A stretch of 14,736 nucleotides of DNA from Pseudomonadota bacterium. Its GTDB lineage: Bacteria > Pseudomonadota > Alphaproteobacteria > Rhizobiales > Rhizobiaceae. The stretch covers positions 1 to 14,736 of the forward strand of contig JAEYRU010000167.1 in assembly GCA_023435335.1 (NCBI GenBank), written 5' to 3'. The position numbers and the translations under genes are program-made. Positions within the stretch are counted from its first letter, which is position 1; each line of letters starts with the position of its first letter. The notes below the pieces were generated by a model, which worked only from the letters and a program-made list of their open reading frames with translations, made no database searches and was not told the DNA's origin. Below are positions 1-8,642 of this stretch, in pieces.

Positions 1-26
1 AAGCAGCGACGGGAGGTCCTATCGGC

Positions 27-3000
27 ATGAACGATCGAGGCGGCGGCAAGGCGATCGGGGATGCAGGCAACCTGTTCGAGCTGATGAAGGCGCGCGCGCC
101 CGCCGAGGACGCCGCCACCTATGACGACACCGTGCTGGAGCGATCGGCCGAACTCGCCTACGCGGCGTTGAAGCGGCACAGGCGCGGTGAAAGCGTCGTC
201 GCCATCGACAGCGACGAGATGCTGCATTGCGAGGGCAGGCCGCTCACCGCCATCACGGTGATCAACGACAACATGCCGTTCCTTTTCGATTCGATCACCG
301 GCGAGGTGAACGAGGCGGCAGGCGAGTCGTCGCTCGTGCTGCACCCGGTCCTGCTGGTGCGCCACGACGACAGGGGCGTCGCGGCGATGATCGGGGAGGC
401 CGCGCCCGGCAAGGCCGAAGCGGAGGCCGACCGCGTCAGCCTCATCCACATCCACGTGCCGCGCCTGTCGGAGAAGGAATGCGAGGAACTGCGCGACCGG
501 CTGGGAAGCGTGCTGCGCCACGTGCGGGCGGCGGTTTCGGGCTGGAAGCCGATGCTGGCGCGGCTCGACCGCGCGATCAGCGATCTGCGCTACCTGCCCG
601 TACCGCTGTCGAAAGACGCGGTCGCGGAGGCGATCGCCTTTCTCGAATGGCTGCGTGACAACAACTTCACCTTCCTCGGCATGCGCGAATTCCGCTACGT
701 CGGGGGCGAGGAGGAAGGCGCGCTCGAGCGTACCGAGGACGAAGGACTTGGCATCCTCGCCGATCCCAACGTGCTGGTACTCCGGCGCGGCACCGAGGCG
801 GTCACCACAACGCCGGAGATCCGCGCCTTCCTGTACGGCCCTGAACCGCTGATCGTGACCAAGGCAAACGCCAAGTCGGTCGTGCACCGGCGCATCTATC
901 TCGACTATGTCGGCGTCAAGACCTTCGACCAGGAGGGCCGGCTCTCAGGCGAGCTGCGCATCGTCGGCCTGTTCACTTCGACCGCCTACACGCGCTCGGT
1001 GATGAAGATCCCCTACCTGCGCTCCAAGGCGCAAGCGGTCGTGGCCAAGTCCGGTTTCGATCCCGACGACCATTCCGGCAAGGCGCTGATCAATGTGCTG
1101 GAGTCCTATCCGCGCGACGAGCTGTTCCAGATCAGCGTGCCGATCCTCAGGAAGCATGCCGAGGCGATCCTGGCGCTGGGCGAGCGGCCGCGCGTGCGCG
1201 CACTCTACCGCGTCGACCAGTTCGACCGTTTCGCGTCCGTGATCGTCTTCGTGCCGCGTGACCGCTACGATTCACGCGTGCGCGTTCGCATCGGCGACTA
1301 TCTGAAGACGGTCTTCGACGGGCGGCTTTCGGCCTATTATCCGGCTTTCCCCGAAGGCTCGCTCGCCCGTGTGCACTTCATCATCGGCCGGTCCGGCGGC
1401 AAGACCCCGAAGGTCGACCAGCCGACGCTGGAGGCCGCAATCCGCGGCATCGTGCGCACATGGGACGACGCGCTGCGCGAGGTGGTGGCCAAAACTGGCG
1501 CCGGCGAGGCCCTGGCCGGGATCGCGGCGCGATTTCCCGAGGGCTACCGCGACAGCTTTCCTCCCGAGGTCGCGCTGAGCGATGCCGAATGCCTGCTCAA
1601 GGTGGGTCCTGAAAGCCCGATCGCCATCGGCTTCCATCGCGACGCGGGGCAGGCCGATGATCATGTCGATCTGAAAATCTATCACCACGGCGCGCCGGTG
1701 GCCCTGTCGCGGCGCGTCCCGCTTCTTGAGAACATGGGCTTCAGGGTCATCAGCGAGCACACCTACGAACTCGAAGCCGACGCCGGCACCGTGTTCCTGC
1801 ACGACATGGAGCTCGAAAGCGCCGACGGCAAGCCGATCGACCTCGCCGACGGCGGCGAGCTGTTCGAGGAGGTCTTCCTCTCGGTCTGGCGGGGGACGAG
1901 CGACAATGACGGCTACAACATGCTGGCGCAGACTGCCGGCTTGCGGCCGGGCGAGATACGCATCCTGCGCGCCTACGGCCGCTACCTGCAGCAGGCGGGA
2001 ATCCCGCAGAGCCAGGACTTCGTGGCCGCCGTTCTCAACCGCTATCCGGCAATTTCGCGGCAGCTGTTCGAGCTCTTCGGACAGCGGTTCGACCCGCAAA
2101 AGGGGGGCGGAGACGGGGCCGAAACCGCCGCTTCGATCGAGAAGGCGCTGCTTGACGTACCGAGCCTTGACGACGACACGATCGTCCGCCGCTACCTCAA
2201 CCTCATCGCCTCGACGCTGCGGACGAATCACTACGCGCCGGTTTCGGACCGTCCTGTTTCGCTCGCCCTCAAGCTCGATCCCAAGGCGATCACAGGGCTG
2301 CCGGAGCCGCGCCCGTGGCGCGAGATCTTCGTCTACGGATCGGAAGTAGAGGGCGTGCACCTGCGCTTCGGCCCGGTCGCGCGCGGCGGGCTGCGCTGGT
2401 CCGACCGGGCGCAGGACTACCGCACGGAAGTGCTCGGCTTGGTCAAGGCGCAGCAGGTGAAGAACGCCGTCTTCGTGCCGGTCGGCGCCAAGGGCGGCTT
2501 CTACCCGAAGCAGCTGCCGGCGGGCGGGAGCCGCGAGGAGATATTCGAGGCGGGCCGGAGGGCCTACGTCAATTTCGTCTCAAGCCTGCTGTCGGTTACG
2601 GACAACATCGTGGGCGACGACATCGTGCCGCCGGAAGGCGTCGCGCGGCACGACGGCGAAGACGCCTATTTCGTCGTCGCCGCCGACAAGGGCACCGCCA
2701 CCTTCTCCGATACGGCGAACGACATCAGCCAGGAACACGGGTTCTGGCTCGACGACGCCTTCGCCTCGGGCGGTTCGGCCGGCTACGACCACAAGAAGAT
2801 GGGCATCACCGCGCGCGGCGCATGGGAGGCGGTGAAGCGGCACTTCCGCGAGATGGGCAGGGACGGAAAGGCCTGGGACATCCAGACGGAGCCGTTCACC
2901 GCTGTCGGCGTGGGCGACATGTCGGGCGACGTGTTCGGCAACGGCATGCTGCTATCGCGGCAGACGCGGCTTGTCGCCGCCTTCGACCACCGCGACATCT

Positions 3001-4781
3001 TCATCGACCCCGATCCGAATCCGGAAGCGAGTTTCGCCGAGCGTGAAAGACTGTTCGCGCTGCCGCGGTCAAGCTGGCAGGACTACGACAAGGCGCGCCT
3101 GTCGGAAGGCGGAATGATCATCCCGCGTACCATGAAGTCGGTGACGCTGACACCGCAGGCGGTGGCCGCCGTCGGCCTCGAACGAAGCACGGCCACTCCG
3201 GCCGAGATCATGCGGGCGATCCTCAAGGCGCCGGTCGACCTGCTCTGGTTCGGCGGTATCGGCACCTATGTGCGGGCGGCGACCGAGTCGAACGCCGATG
3301 CCGGCGACCGGGCGAACGATGCGATCCGCGTCACGGCCGGCGAGGTCGGTGCGAAGGTGGTGGGCGAAGGCGCCAACCTCGGCATGACGCAGCGCGCCCG
3401 CATCGAATACGGCCTGCGCGGCGGCCGCTGCAATTCCGACGCGATCGACAATTCCGGTGGGGTCAATTCCTCCGACGTCGAGGTCAACATCAAGATCGCG
3501 CTGGCGGCGGCGATGCGAAACGGACTGACCCGGCCGACGCGCAACAAGCTGCTTGCGGAGATGACCGACGAGGTGGCGGAGCTGGTTCTCGCCAACAACT
3601 ATGATCAGACGCTGGCCATTTCGCTTTCCGCCGACCGCGGCCTGGCCGAGCTGCCGCACCAGGCGCGTCTGATGTCGGTGCTCGAGGGCCGGGGTCTGCT
3701 CGACCGCGAGGTTGAATACCTGCCCGGCCCGGATGCCTTGGCGGAACGGCAGGCGCGCGGCGAGCCGCTGACACGCGCCGAAATCGGCGTGCTGCTCGCC
3801 TATTCCAAGATCGTGCTGTTCTCCGACCTGGTGGAAAGCGGCGTACCCGACGAGGCGCATTTCGAAACCGACCTCACCGGCTACTTTCCCGAGCGGATGG
3901 CGAAGCGCTACCGCGCGGAGATCGAGGCGCACAGGCTGCGCCGCGAGATCATCGCCACCGAACTCGCCAACGATGCCATCAACCGCGGCGGCCCCACCTT
4001 CATCAGCCAGCTGCAGGACCTGACCGGCCGCGCGCCGGCCGATATCGTGGCCGCCTTCGCCGTCGTCCGTGACGGCTTCGACCTTCCCGCACTTTATGAC
4101 GCGATCGATGAACTCGACGCGCGGATCCCGGGGGCGGTACAGCTCTCGTTCTACCAACGTGTCGGGCGCCTGGTCGTGTCCGGTACGGGCTGGCAGCTCA
4201 AGAACGCCAGCGACGGCATTTCCGTCGCCGAGCGCGTTGCAGCGCTGCGCGCCGCGCGAAAGGTGCTGGAGCCGGCACTGCCGAAGCTGCTCCATCCCTC
4301 CATGCAACAGCGGCTTGAGGAGCGGGCGGCGGATCTCGAAGCTGACGGGGCCGCGCAGCAGCTGGCACGCAAGCTCGCGTTCCTCGGGATCGCGGAGATC
4401 GTCCCCGACATCGCGCTGCTGGCGGAGCAGGCCGGCGCGCCTCTGGAGAAGTCGGCACAGGCCTTCCTGGGGGTCACCGAGGCCTTCCGCATCGGGCGCA
4501 TCGAGGAGGCCGCGCGCTCCATCCAGGCGGCCGATTATTACGAGGGGCTTGCGCTGGCGCGGGCAACTGACATGATCGGCGCCGCGCGGCGCGGGATCGC
4601 GGCGTCCGCCCTGAAAACCGCTCCCGACCGGGGCGATCCGGTGACCTTGTGGCTGGAGGGCGGCGCCGAAAGAGTCTCGCGTACTCGCGAAAGGCTGCAG
4701 GCGCTGACCGAAGGCGGCGAGCTCAGCGTGGCCCGGCTGACGGTGGCGGCGGGGCTGATGACGGATCTGGCGGGCCAGTAA
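27..4781 (+). CDS. gdhZ: NAD-specific glutamate dehydrogenase, large 180-kDa class
   Basis: This enzyme oxidatively deaminates L-glutamate to 2-oxoglutarate and ammonium with NAD+, feeding amino-acid carbon into the TCA cycle in the cytoplasm. The 1584-residue length is normal for the L_180 class known from Streptomyces, Pseudomonas (gdhB) and Caulobacter (gdhZ). The N-terminal half is the long regulatory region, which carries ACT-like domains in this family. The catalytic core begins near residue 777 with VHLRFGPVARGGLRWSDR, continues to VGAKGGFYPK (K822 in the AKGG motif typical of glutamate dehydrogenases), DMSGDVFGNG from residue 964, WFGGIGTYV from 1074 and EGANLGMTQRARIEY from 1114. A helical C-terminal domain follows. 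The ATG at 27 has a good ribosome site, GGGAGGT at 11-17. The frame is intact to TAA. A UMF1-type transporter follows on the same strand. In Caulobacter the orthologue also stimulates the division regulator KidO and affects FtsZ; whether that holds here is unknown. The symbol follows Caulobacter usage. Family assignment is very secure. Confidence 0.97.
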   Translation: MNDRGGGKAIGDAGNLFELMKARAPAEDAATYDDTVLERSAELAYAALKRHRRGESVVAIDSDEMLHCEGRPLTAITVINDNMPFLFDSITGEVNEAAGESSLVLHPVLLVRHDDRGVAAMIGEAAPGKAEAEADRVSLIHIHVPRLSEKECEELRDRLGSVLRHVRAAVSGWKPMLARLDRAISDLRYLPVPLSKDAVAEAIAFLEWLRDNNFTFLGMREFRYVGGEEEGALERTEDEGLGILADPNVLVLRRGTEAVTTTPEIRAFLYGPEPLIVTKANAKSVVHRRIYLDYVGVKTFDQEGRLSGELRIVGLFTSTAYTRSVMKIPYLRSKAQAVVAKSGFDPDDHSGKALINVLESYPRDELFQISVPILRKHAEAILALGERPRVRALYRVDQFDRFASVIVFVPRDRYDSRVRVRIGDYLKTVFDGRLSAYYPAFPEGSLARVHFIIGRSGGKTPKVDQPTLEAAIRGIVRTWDDALREVVAKTGAGEALAGIAARFPEGYRDSFPPEVALSDAECLLKVGPESPIAIGFHRDAGQADDHVDLKIYHHGAPVALSRRVPLLENMGFRVISEHTYELEADAGTVFLHDMELESADGKPIDLADGGELFEEVFLSVWRGTSDNDGYNMLAQTAGLRPGEIRILRAYGRYLQQAGIPQSQDFVAAVLNRYPAISRQLFELFGQRFDPQKGGGDGAETAASIEKALLDVPSLDDDTIVRRYLNLIASTLRTNHYAPVSDRPVSLALKLDPKAITGLPEPRPWREIFVYGSEVEGVHLRFGPVARGGLRWSDRAQDYRTEVLGLVKAQQVKNAVFVPVGAKGGFYPKQLPAGGSREEIFEAGRRAYVNFVSSLLSVTDNIVGDDIVPPEGVARHDGEDAYFVVAADKGTATFSDTANDISQEHGFWLDDAFASGGSAGYDHKKMGITARGAWEAVKRHFREMGRDGKAWDIQTEPFTAVGVGDMSGDVFGNGMLLSRQTRLVAAFDHRDIFIDPDPNPEASFAERERLFALPRSSWQDYDKARLSEGGMIIPRTMKSVTLTPQAVAAVGLERSTATPAEIMRAILKAPVDLLWFGGIGTYVRAATESNADAGDRANDAIRVTAGEVGAKVVGEGANLGMTQRARIEYGLRGGRCNSDAIDNSGGVNSSDVEVNIKIALAAAMRNGLTRPTRNKLLAEMTDEVAELVLANNYDQTLAISLSADRGLAELPHQARLMSVLEGRGLLDREVEYLPGPDALAERQARGEPLTRAEIGVLLAYSKIVLFSDLVESGVPDEAHFETDLTGYFPERMAKRYRAEIEAHRLRREIIATELANDAINRGGPTFISQLQDLTGRAPADIVAAFAVVRDGFDLPALYDAIDELDARIPGAVQLSFYQRVGRLVVSGTGWQLKNASDGISVAERVAALRAARKVLEPALPKLLHPSMQQRLEERAADLEADGAAQQLARKLAFLGIAEIVPDIALLAEQAGAPLEKSAQAFLGVTEAFRIGRIEEAARSIQAADYYEGLALARATDMIGAARRGIAASALKTAPDRGDPVTLWLEGGAERVSRTRERLQALTEGGELSVARLTVAAGLMTDLAGQ

Positions 4782-4810
4782 GGTCCGCGGGCCGAACTGG
4801 ATGGAATGAA

Positions 4811-4847
4811 GGCGCGGGCTCCGCGCCAACCGGGCCGGGGGCGCCCG
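4811..4847 (+). other. Two adjacent GC-rich hairpins between gdhZ and the transporter gene
   Basis: The gap contains GGCGCGG-GCT-CCGCGCC (4811-4827), a perfect 7-bp stem with a 3-nt loop. It is followed by CGGGC (4831-4835) pairing with GCCCG (4843-4847). Neither is followed by a T-run, so this is not a canonical intrinsic terminator. The second stem ends four bases before the ribosome site of the next gene. Likely roles are a transcript-stabilising or processing structure, a weak attenuator, or simply GC-rich chance pairing. The structure is visible; the role is inference. Confidence 0.45.
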
Positions 4848-4850
4848 TCT

Positions 4851-4857
4851 GGAGGGG
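4851..4857 (+). promoter_or_regulatory. Ribosome binding site that fixes the transporter start
   Basis: GGAGGGG lies four bases before the ATG at 4860 (counting from GGAGG). The in-frame ATG at 4806 has no such site and would add 18 residues rich in Arg, Pro and Gly, encoded by the hairpin region, that do not resemble the N-terminus of this transporter family. The start at 4860 is therefore preferred. Confidence 0.8.
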
Positions 4858-4859
4858 TT

Positions 4860-6251
4860 ATGTCGACCGAGACTCGCGCGTCGCGCAAGGGCATCTGGGG
4901 CTGGATGTTCTTCGACTGGGCGCAACAGCCTTTCCATACGCTCATCATCACCTTCGTCTTCGCCCCCTATTTCGCCGCCTCGGTCGCGCCCGACGCCGCC
5001 ACCGGCCAGTCACTGTGGGGGTGGGCGACAGGTATCGGCGGTGTCATCATCGCCTTTTCCTCACCCGTGCTCGGCGCCATCGCCGACACCACGGGACCAC
5101 GCAAGCCCTGGATCCTCGTCTTCTCCGTCATCGGCGCGATTGCATGCTGGCTGCTCTGGTTCGCAACGCCAGGCATGGAAAGCCTCGGCTGGATACTGGT
5201 GGTCATCGCCTTCGCCGTGTTCGGGATGGAGTATGCCGCGGTGTTCAACAACGCGATGATGCCCCACCTCGTGCCGCGCTCCGAACTCGGGCGGCTCTCG
5301 GGGTCGGCCTGGGGGCTCGGCTATCTGGGCGGCCTCGTCTCGCTGATCCTGGTGCTGGGCTTCATGTCCGCGTCGCCGGACAGCGGCCGCACTCTGCTCG
5401 GGCTGGAGCCGATCCTCGGGCTCGATCCCGCCATGCGGGAAGGGGATCGCGCGGCCGGTCCCCTGACGGCGCTCTGGTATGCCGTATTCGTCTTGCCGAT
5501 GTTCCTGTTCACGCCGGACGTCGCGCGCAAACCATCGCTCACCGGCGCGATCCGCAAGGGCCTCACCCAGCTCGGCCAGACACTCCGGCGTCTTCCGTCC
5601 GAGCGCAGCTATTTCTCGTTCCTGCTGTCGAGCATGTTCTACCGGGACGCGCTCAATGCCCTTTATACGTTCGGCGGCATCTACGCAGCCGGCGTGCTTG
5701 GCTGGACCATCATCCAGATCGGCATCTTCGGCATTCTCGCCAACATCACCGGCGCTGTGGGCGCCTGGCTCGGCGGACGCGCCGACCAGCGTTACGGCCC
5801 CAAGCCCGTGGTTGCCGCCTGCGCGATCATCCTGACCGCGTGCTGCATCCTCGTCATCTCGACCACCGAAACGCAGGTGCTCTTCATCACGGTGGCCGCC
5901 GCCGGTGAGGCGAGCTCGTGGCCGGACATCACCTTCTACGCCGCCGGCGGGGTGATCGGCGCGGCCGGCGGCGCGATCCAGGCGGCCTCGCGCACGCTGC
6001 TCGTCGACCAGGTCGACCGCGACCGCGTCACCGAGGCCTTCGGGCTCTACGCCCTGTCGGGCAAGGCGACCACCTTCATCGGCCCGCTGTCGATCGCCAT
6101 CGTCACGGCCTGGGTCGCGTCCGACGCTTTCGGGCTCTCGGCGCAGGACGCGCAGCGCATCGGCGTCACGCCGATCGTGGCGCTGTTCCTGATCGGGCTG
6201 CTGTTGCTGCCCTGGGTCAGGAGCCGGCACTACGAAGTGAAGGCGGCGTAG
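4860..6251 (+). CDS. MFS transporter, UMF1 / Atg22-like family
   Basis: A polytopic inner-membrane permease of 463 residues, with about 12 hydrophobic segments in a standard MFS length. The family is recognised from the N-terminal GWMFFDWAQQPF (D19-W20, the DWA signature of UMF1 proteins), the loop motif SPVLGAIADTTGPRKPW around residues 68-84, and a second-half counterpart, LGGRADQRYGPKP. The yeast member Atg22 takes part in amino-acid efflux from the vacuole; bacterial members are mostly uncharacterised, so the substrate cannot be named from sequence. The gene lies 78 nt behind the NAD-glutamate dehydrogenase on the same strand and may be co-transcribed with it, which fits, but does not prove, a link to amino-acid traffic. 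It converges on the oxidoreductase gene, with only 13 nt between stop codons. The ATG at 4860 was chosen for its strong ribosome site. Family is confident; substrate unknown. Confidence 0.9.
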   Translation: MSTETRASRKGIWGWMFFDWAQQPFHTLIITFVFAPYFAASVAPDAATGQSLWGWATGIGGVIIAFSSPVLGAIADTTGPRKPWILVFSVIGAIACWLLWFATPGMESLGWILVVIAFAVFGMEYAAVFNNAMMPHLVPRSELGRLSGSAWGLGYLGGLVSLILVLGFMSASPDSGRTLLGLEPILGLDPAMREGDRAAGPLTALWYAVFVLPMFLFTPDVARKPSLTGAIRKGLTQLGQTLRRLPSERSYFSFLLSSMFYRDALNALYTFGGIYAAGVLGWTIIQIGIFGILANITGAVGAWLGGRADQRYGPKPVVAACAIILTACCILVISTTETQVLFITVAAAGEASSWPDITFYAAGGVIGAAGGAIQAASRTLLVDQVDRDRVTEAFGLYALSGKATTFIGPLSIAIVTAWVASDAFGLSAQDAQRIGVTPIVALFLIGLLLLPWVRSRHYEVKAA

Positions 6252-6264
6252 AGGTCCGGCAGGC

Positions 6265-8547
6265 TCACTCGGGCGCGATCCTGACAGGCACCGACTTGGC
6301 GGCCGGGGTCTTGCTCTCCTCGGCGAAGTGCCAGAGCGGAATGAGCGCGTTGCATTCGGGGTAGTAGGCGGCGATCGTCCCTTCGGGGAGGTCGTAGTCG
6401 ATGACCTCCAGACCGCCGACGGCGCGATCGACGCCGTCGTCCACCGCGGTGGACAACCGCGCCCTGCCGCGCTTTGCGATGCCGAAACGCTCGCGATCCC
6501 TCGCGTTCATCATGACGACCATGCGGGAATCGTGGATGCCGCGCAGACGGTCGGCATATCCGTAGATCGTGGTGTTGAACTGGTCGTTCGAACGCAGCGT
6601 GATCAGCCGCAGCACATCCGGATCGTCGTCCTCGTCGAAGCTGGCGTGAAGGGCCTTCGGCAGCTTGAAGTTGGCCTTCCCCGTATCCGTCTCCCAGATG
6701 CGTTCCCTGGCGGCGATCGGTCGCGGAAAGCCGCCGGGCAAGTCCAGTCGTCCGTTGAAGTCCCGGAAGTCCTCCGGGAAGATCTTTTCGATCTCGTCGC
6801 GCACGCGCGCATAATCACCCACCCAATCGTCCCAGGGCACGCTTGGGTTTGGAGGCAGCGCCGCCTTGGCTATTTCGGCGACGATGCGAGGCTCCGACAG
6901 GAGGTGTTCGCTGGCGGGCTTCCATACCCCGTGCGAGCCATGGATGCAGGTGGTGGAATCCTCCATCGACACGATCTGCGGCCCCGAGGCCTGCTCGTCG
7001 ATTTCCGAACGGACGAGCGTCGGGAGGAGATAGGTCGTGCGGGCAGCGATGAGATGGGTGCGATTGAGCTTGGTGGCGATCTGCACGGAGAGATCGAGGT
7101 CGCGCCATTTCGCTTCCATCAGCTCGCGTTCCGGCACCGCGCGCACGAAATTGCCGCCGAGGCCGATGAACGCGCTGACCTCGCCGGCCACGATCGCCTC
7201 GCACGCCTCCACGGTGTTCATGCCGTCCTCGCGCGGCGGCTCAAAGCGATAGCGCTCCGCCATCTTGTCGAGCGGCACGAGCTCAACCTTCTCGGCGATG
7301 CCGACCGTGCGCTGGCCCTGTACGTTCGAGTGGCCGCGCACCGGGCAGATTCCGGCGCCCAGCCGGCCGATATTGCCGCGCATCAGCAGGAGGTTGATCA
7401 GCATCTGCACGGTGTCGACGCCGAGCTTGTGCTGGGTCAGGCCCATGCCGTAGATCGCGATGACCGACTTCGCCCGCGAATAGGTCCGTGCCGCCTCCTC
7501 GAGCGCCATCTGCGAAAGGCCGGAGGTCCTCACGATTTCGTCCCAGCCGGTCGCGCGCACCCGTTCCTCGAACGCGTCGAAGCCGTGCGTATGCGCGGCG
7601 ATGAACGCCTCGTCCAGTATGCGTTCGCCGCCGGACGCCTTTGCCTCGTCGTCCCAGGCGATAAGCGCTTTCGCCATGCCCATCATGACGGCGATGTCGC
7701 TCCCGGCGCGCGGCTGGTAGTACTGGGTCGCTATCAGAGTGGGCTTGTTGGTCAGCATCTGCGCCGGCCGCTGCGGATTGACGAATTCCTCCCACCCTCG
7801 CTCGCGCAGCGGATTGAACACCACGATCGGCACGTCCCGCTCGCGGACCTCCTGGAGCGTATGCAGCAGGCGGGGCGAGTTCGTTCCCACGTTCTGCCCG
7901 AAGGAGAGGATACAGTCGGTCTTGTCGAAATCATCGAGAAGCACGGTGCCGACCGGCGTGCCTATGCTCTGCGGGAGCGCCACCGAGGTGGTTTCGTGGC
8001 ACATGTTGGAGCTGTCGGGCAGGTTGTTGTTGCCGTAGAGCCGGGCCAGGAGCTGGTACATGAACGACGTCTCCAGCGAGGCGCGCCCGGACGCGTAGAA
8101 GACCACGCTTTTCGGTTCGTAGAACTGCAGCTTGGCGCCGATGTCGGCGAAGGCGTCTTCCCACGAGACCGGGACATACCTGTCGGCGCCGGCGTCGTAG
8201 CGCATCGGGTGGGTCAGGCGGCCCTCGTTCTCCAGATCGTAGTCGGACCAGGTCAGCAGTTCCGATACCGTATGCCCGGCGAAGAAGTCGGGCGTGGTCC
8301 GTTTCGAGGTGAGGTCCCAGAAGGTCGCCTTGGCGCCGTTCTCGCAGAATTCGGCGGCGTGTGGCTTGGCGGGCTTCGCCCACGCACAACTGGTGCACAT
8401 GTAGCCGCCCGGCTTGTTGTGATGGCGCAGAAGCCCCGCCGCGCTGGATACGGCCCGTTGCCGGGTGGAGTGCTTGGCGAGGGACTTAACCGAGCCCCAA
8501 CCGCCTGTCGGCTGGTTGTATGCTTCGTGGCGGGCTCGATCCGACAT
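6265..8547 (-). CDS. FdhF/YdeP-family molybdopterin oxidoreductase, alpha subunit
   Basis: A 760-residue molybdenum enzyme of the formate-dehydrogenase-alpha-like group, closest in pattern to E. coli YdeP (similar length) and the CbbBc proteins. From the N-terminus it shows CTSCAW (C51, C54) with C68 in EFCENG as likely iron-sulfur ligands. It then has SSNMCHETTS, whose C183 sits where FdhF has its molybdenum-binding selenocysteine, with H184 next to it. The motif GICPVRGHSNVQGQRTVGI is shared with YdeP. The C-terminal cofactor-binding part contains LRSNDQFNTTIYGYADRLRG. There is no twin-arginine signal, so it is probably cytoplasmic. YdeP overexpression raises acid resistance in E. coli, but the natural reaction of this subfamily is not known, and formate activity should not be assumed. 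No fdhD or electron-transfer subunit is encoded in the window. The ATG at 8547 has GGAGA five bases upstream. It follows purH on the same strand after 97 nt. Confidence 0.93.
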   Translation of the reverse strand: MSDRARHEAYNQPTGGWGSVKSLAKHSTRQRAVSSAAGLLRHHNKPGGYMCTSCAWAKPAKPHAAEFCENGAKATFWDLTSKRTTPDFFAGHTVSELLTWSDYDLENEGRLTHPMRYDAGADRYVPVSWEDAFADIGAKLQFYEPKSVVFYASGRASLETSFMYQLLARLYGNNNLPDSSNMCHETTSVALPQSIGTPVGTVLLDDFDKTDCILSFGQNVGTNSPRLLHTLQEVRERDVPIVVFNPLRERGWEEFVNPQRPAQMLTNKPTLIATQYYQPRAGSDIAVMMGMAKALIAWDDEAKASGGERILDEAFIAAHTHGFDAFEERVRATGWDEIVRTSGLSQMALEEAARTYSRAKSVIAIYGMGLTQHKLGVDTVQMLINLLLMRGNIGRLGAGICPVRGHSNVQGQRTVGIAEKVELVPLDKMAERYRFEPPREDGMNTVEACEAIVAGEVSAFIGLGGNFVRAVPERELMEAKWRDLDLSVQIATKLNRTHLIAARTTYLLPTLVRSEIDEQASGPQIVSMEDSTTCIHGSHGVWKPASEHLLSEPRIVAEIAKAALPPNPSVPWDDWVGDYARVRDEIEKIFPEDFRDFNGRLDLPGGFPRPIAARERIWETDTGKANFKLPKALHASFDEDDDPDVLRLITLRSNDQFNTTIYGYADRLRGIHDSRMVVMMNARDRERFGIAKRGRARLSTAVDDGVDRAVGGLEVIDYDLPEGTIAAYYPECNALIPLWHFAEESKTPAAKSVPVRIAPE

Positions 8548-8605
8548 AGCGTTCTCCAGGCTGGTTCCCTGTCCGCTAATGCCGCGACTTTGCCTTATGT
8601 TCCTC

Positions 8606-8619
8606 GATTCATGCGATTC
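8606..8619. other. Pair of GANTC (CcrM-type) sites in the purH - oxidoreductase gap
   Basis: GATTC occurs at 8606-8610 and again at 8615-8619 within the 97-nt gap upstream of the oxidoreductase gene. GANTC is the target of the cell-cycle methyltransferase CcrM in alphaproteobacteria. The rest of this gap shows no convincing -35/-10 promoter pair and no intrinsic terminator. Site presence is seen; any regulatory meaning is speculative. Confidence 0.3.
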
Positions 8620-8642
8620 CGGACTTCGGTTCGGCGGCCGGC

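Noticed and set aside
3069..4937. Long open frame (622 codons) on the - strand opposite the glutamate dehydrogenase 3' half
   Set aside because: The + strand carries conserved catalytic motifs through this region; the antisense translation is Arg-rich and featureless.
6252..6264. Shared bidirectional terminator between the convergent transporter and oxidoreductase genes
   Set aside because: The gap is only 13 nt, and I found no stem-loop with flanking A/T runs in or around it.
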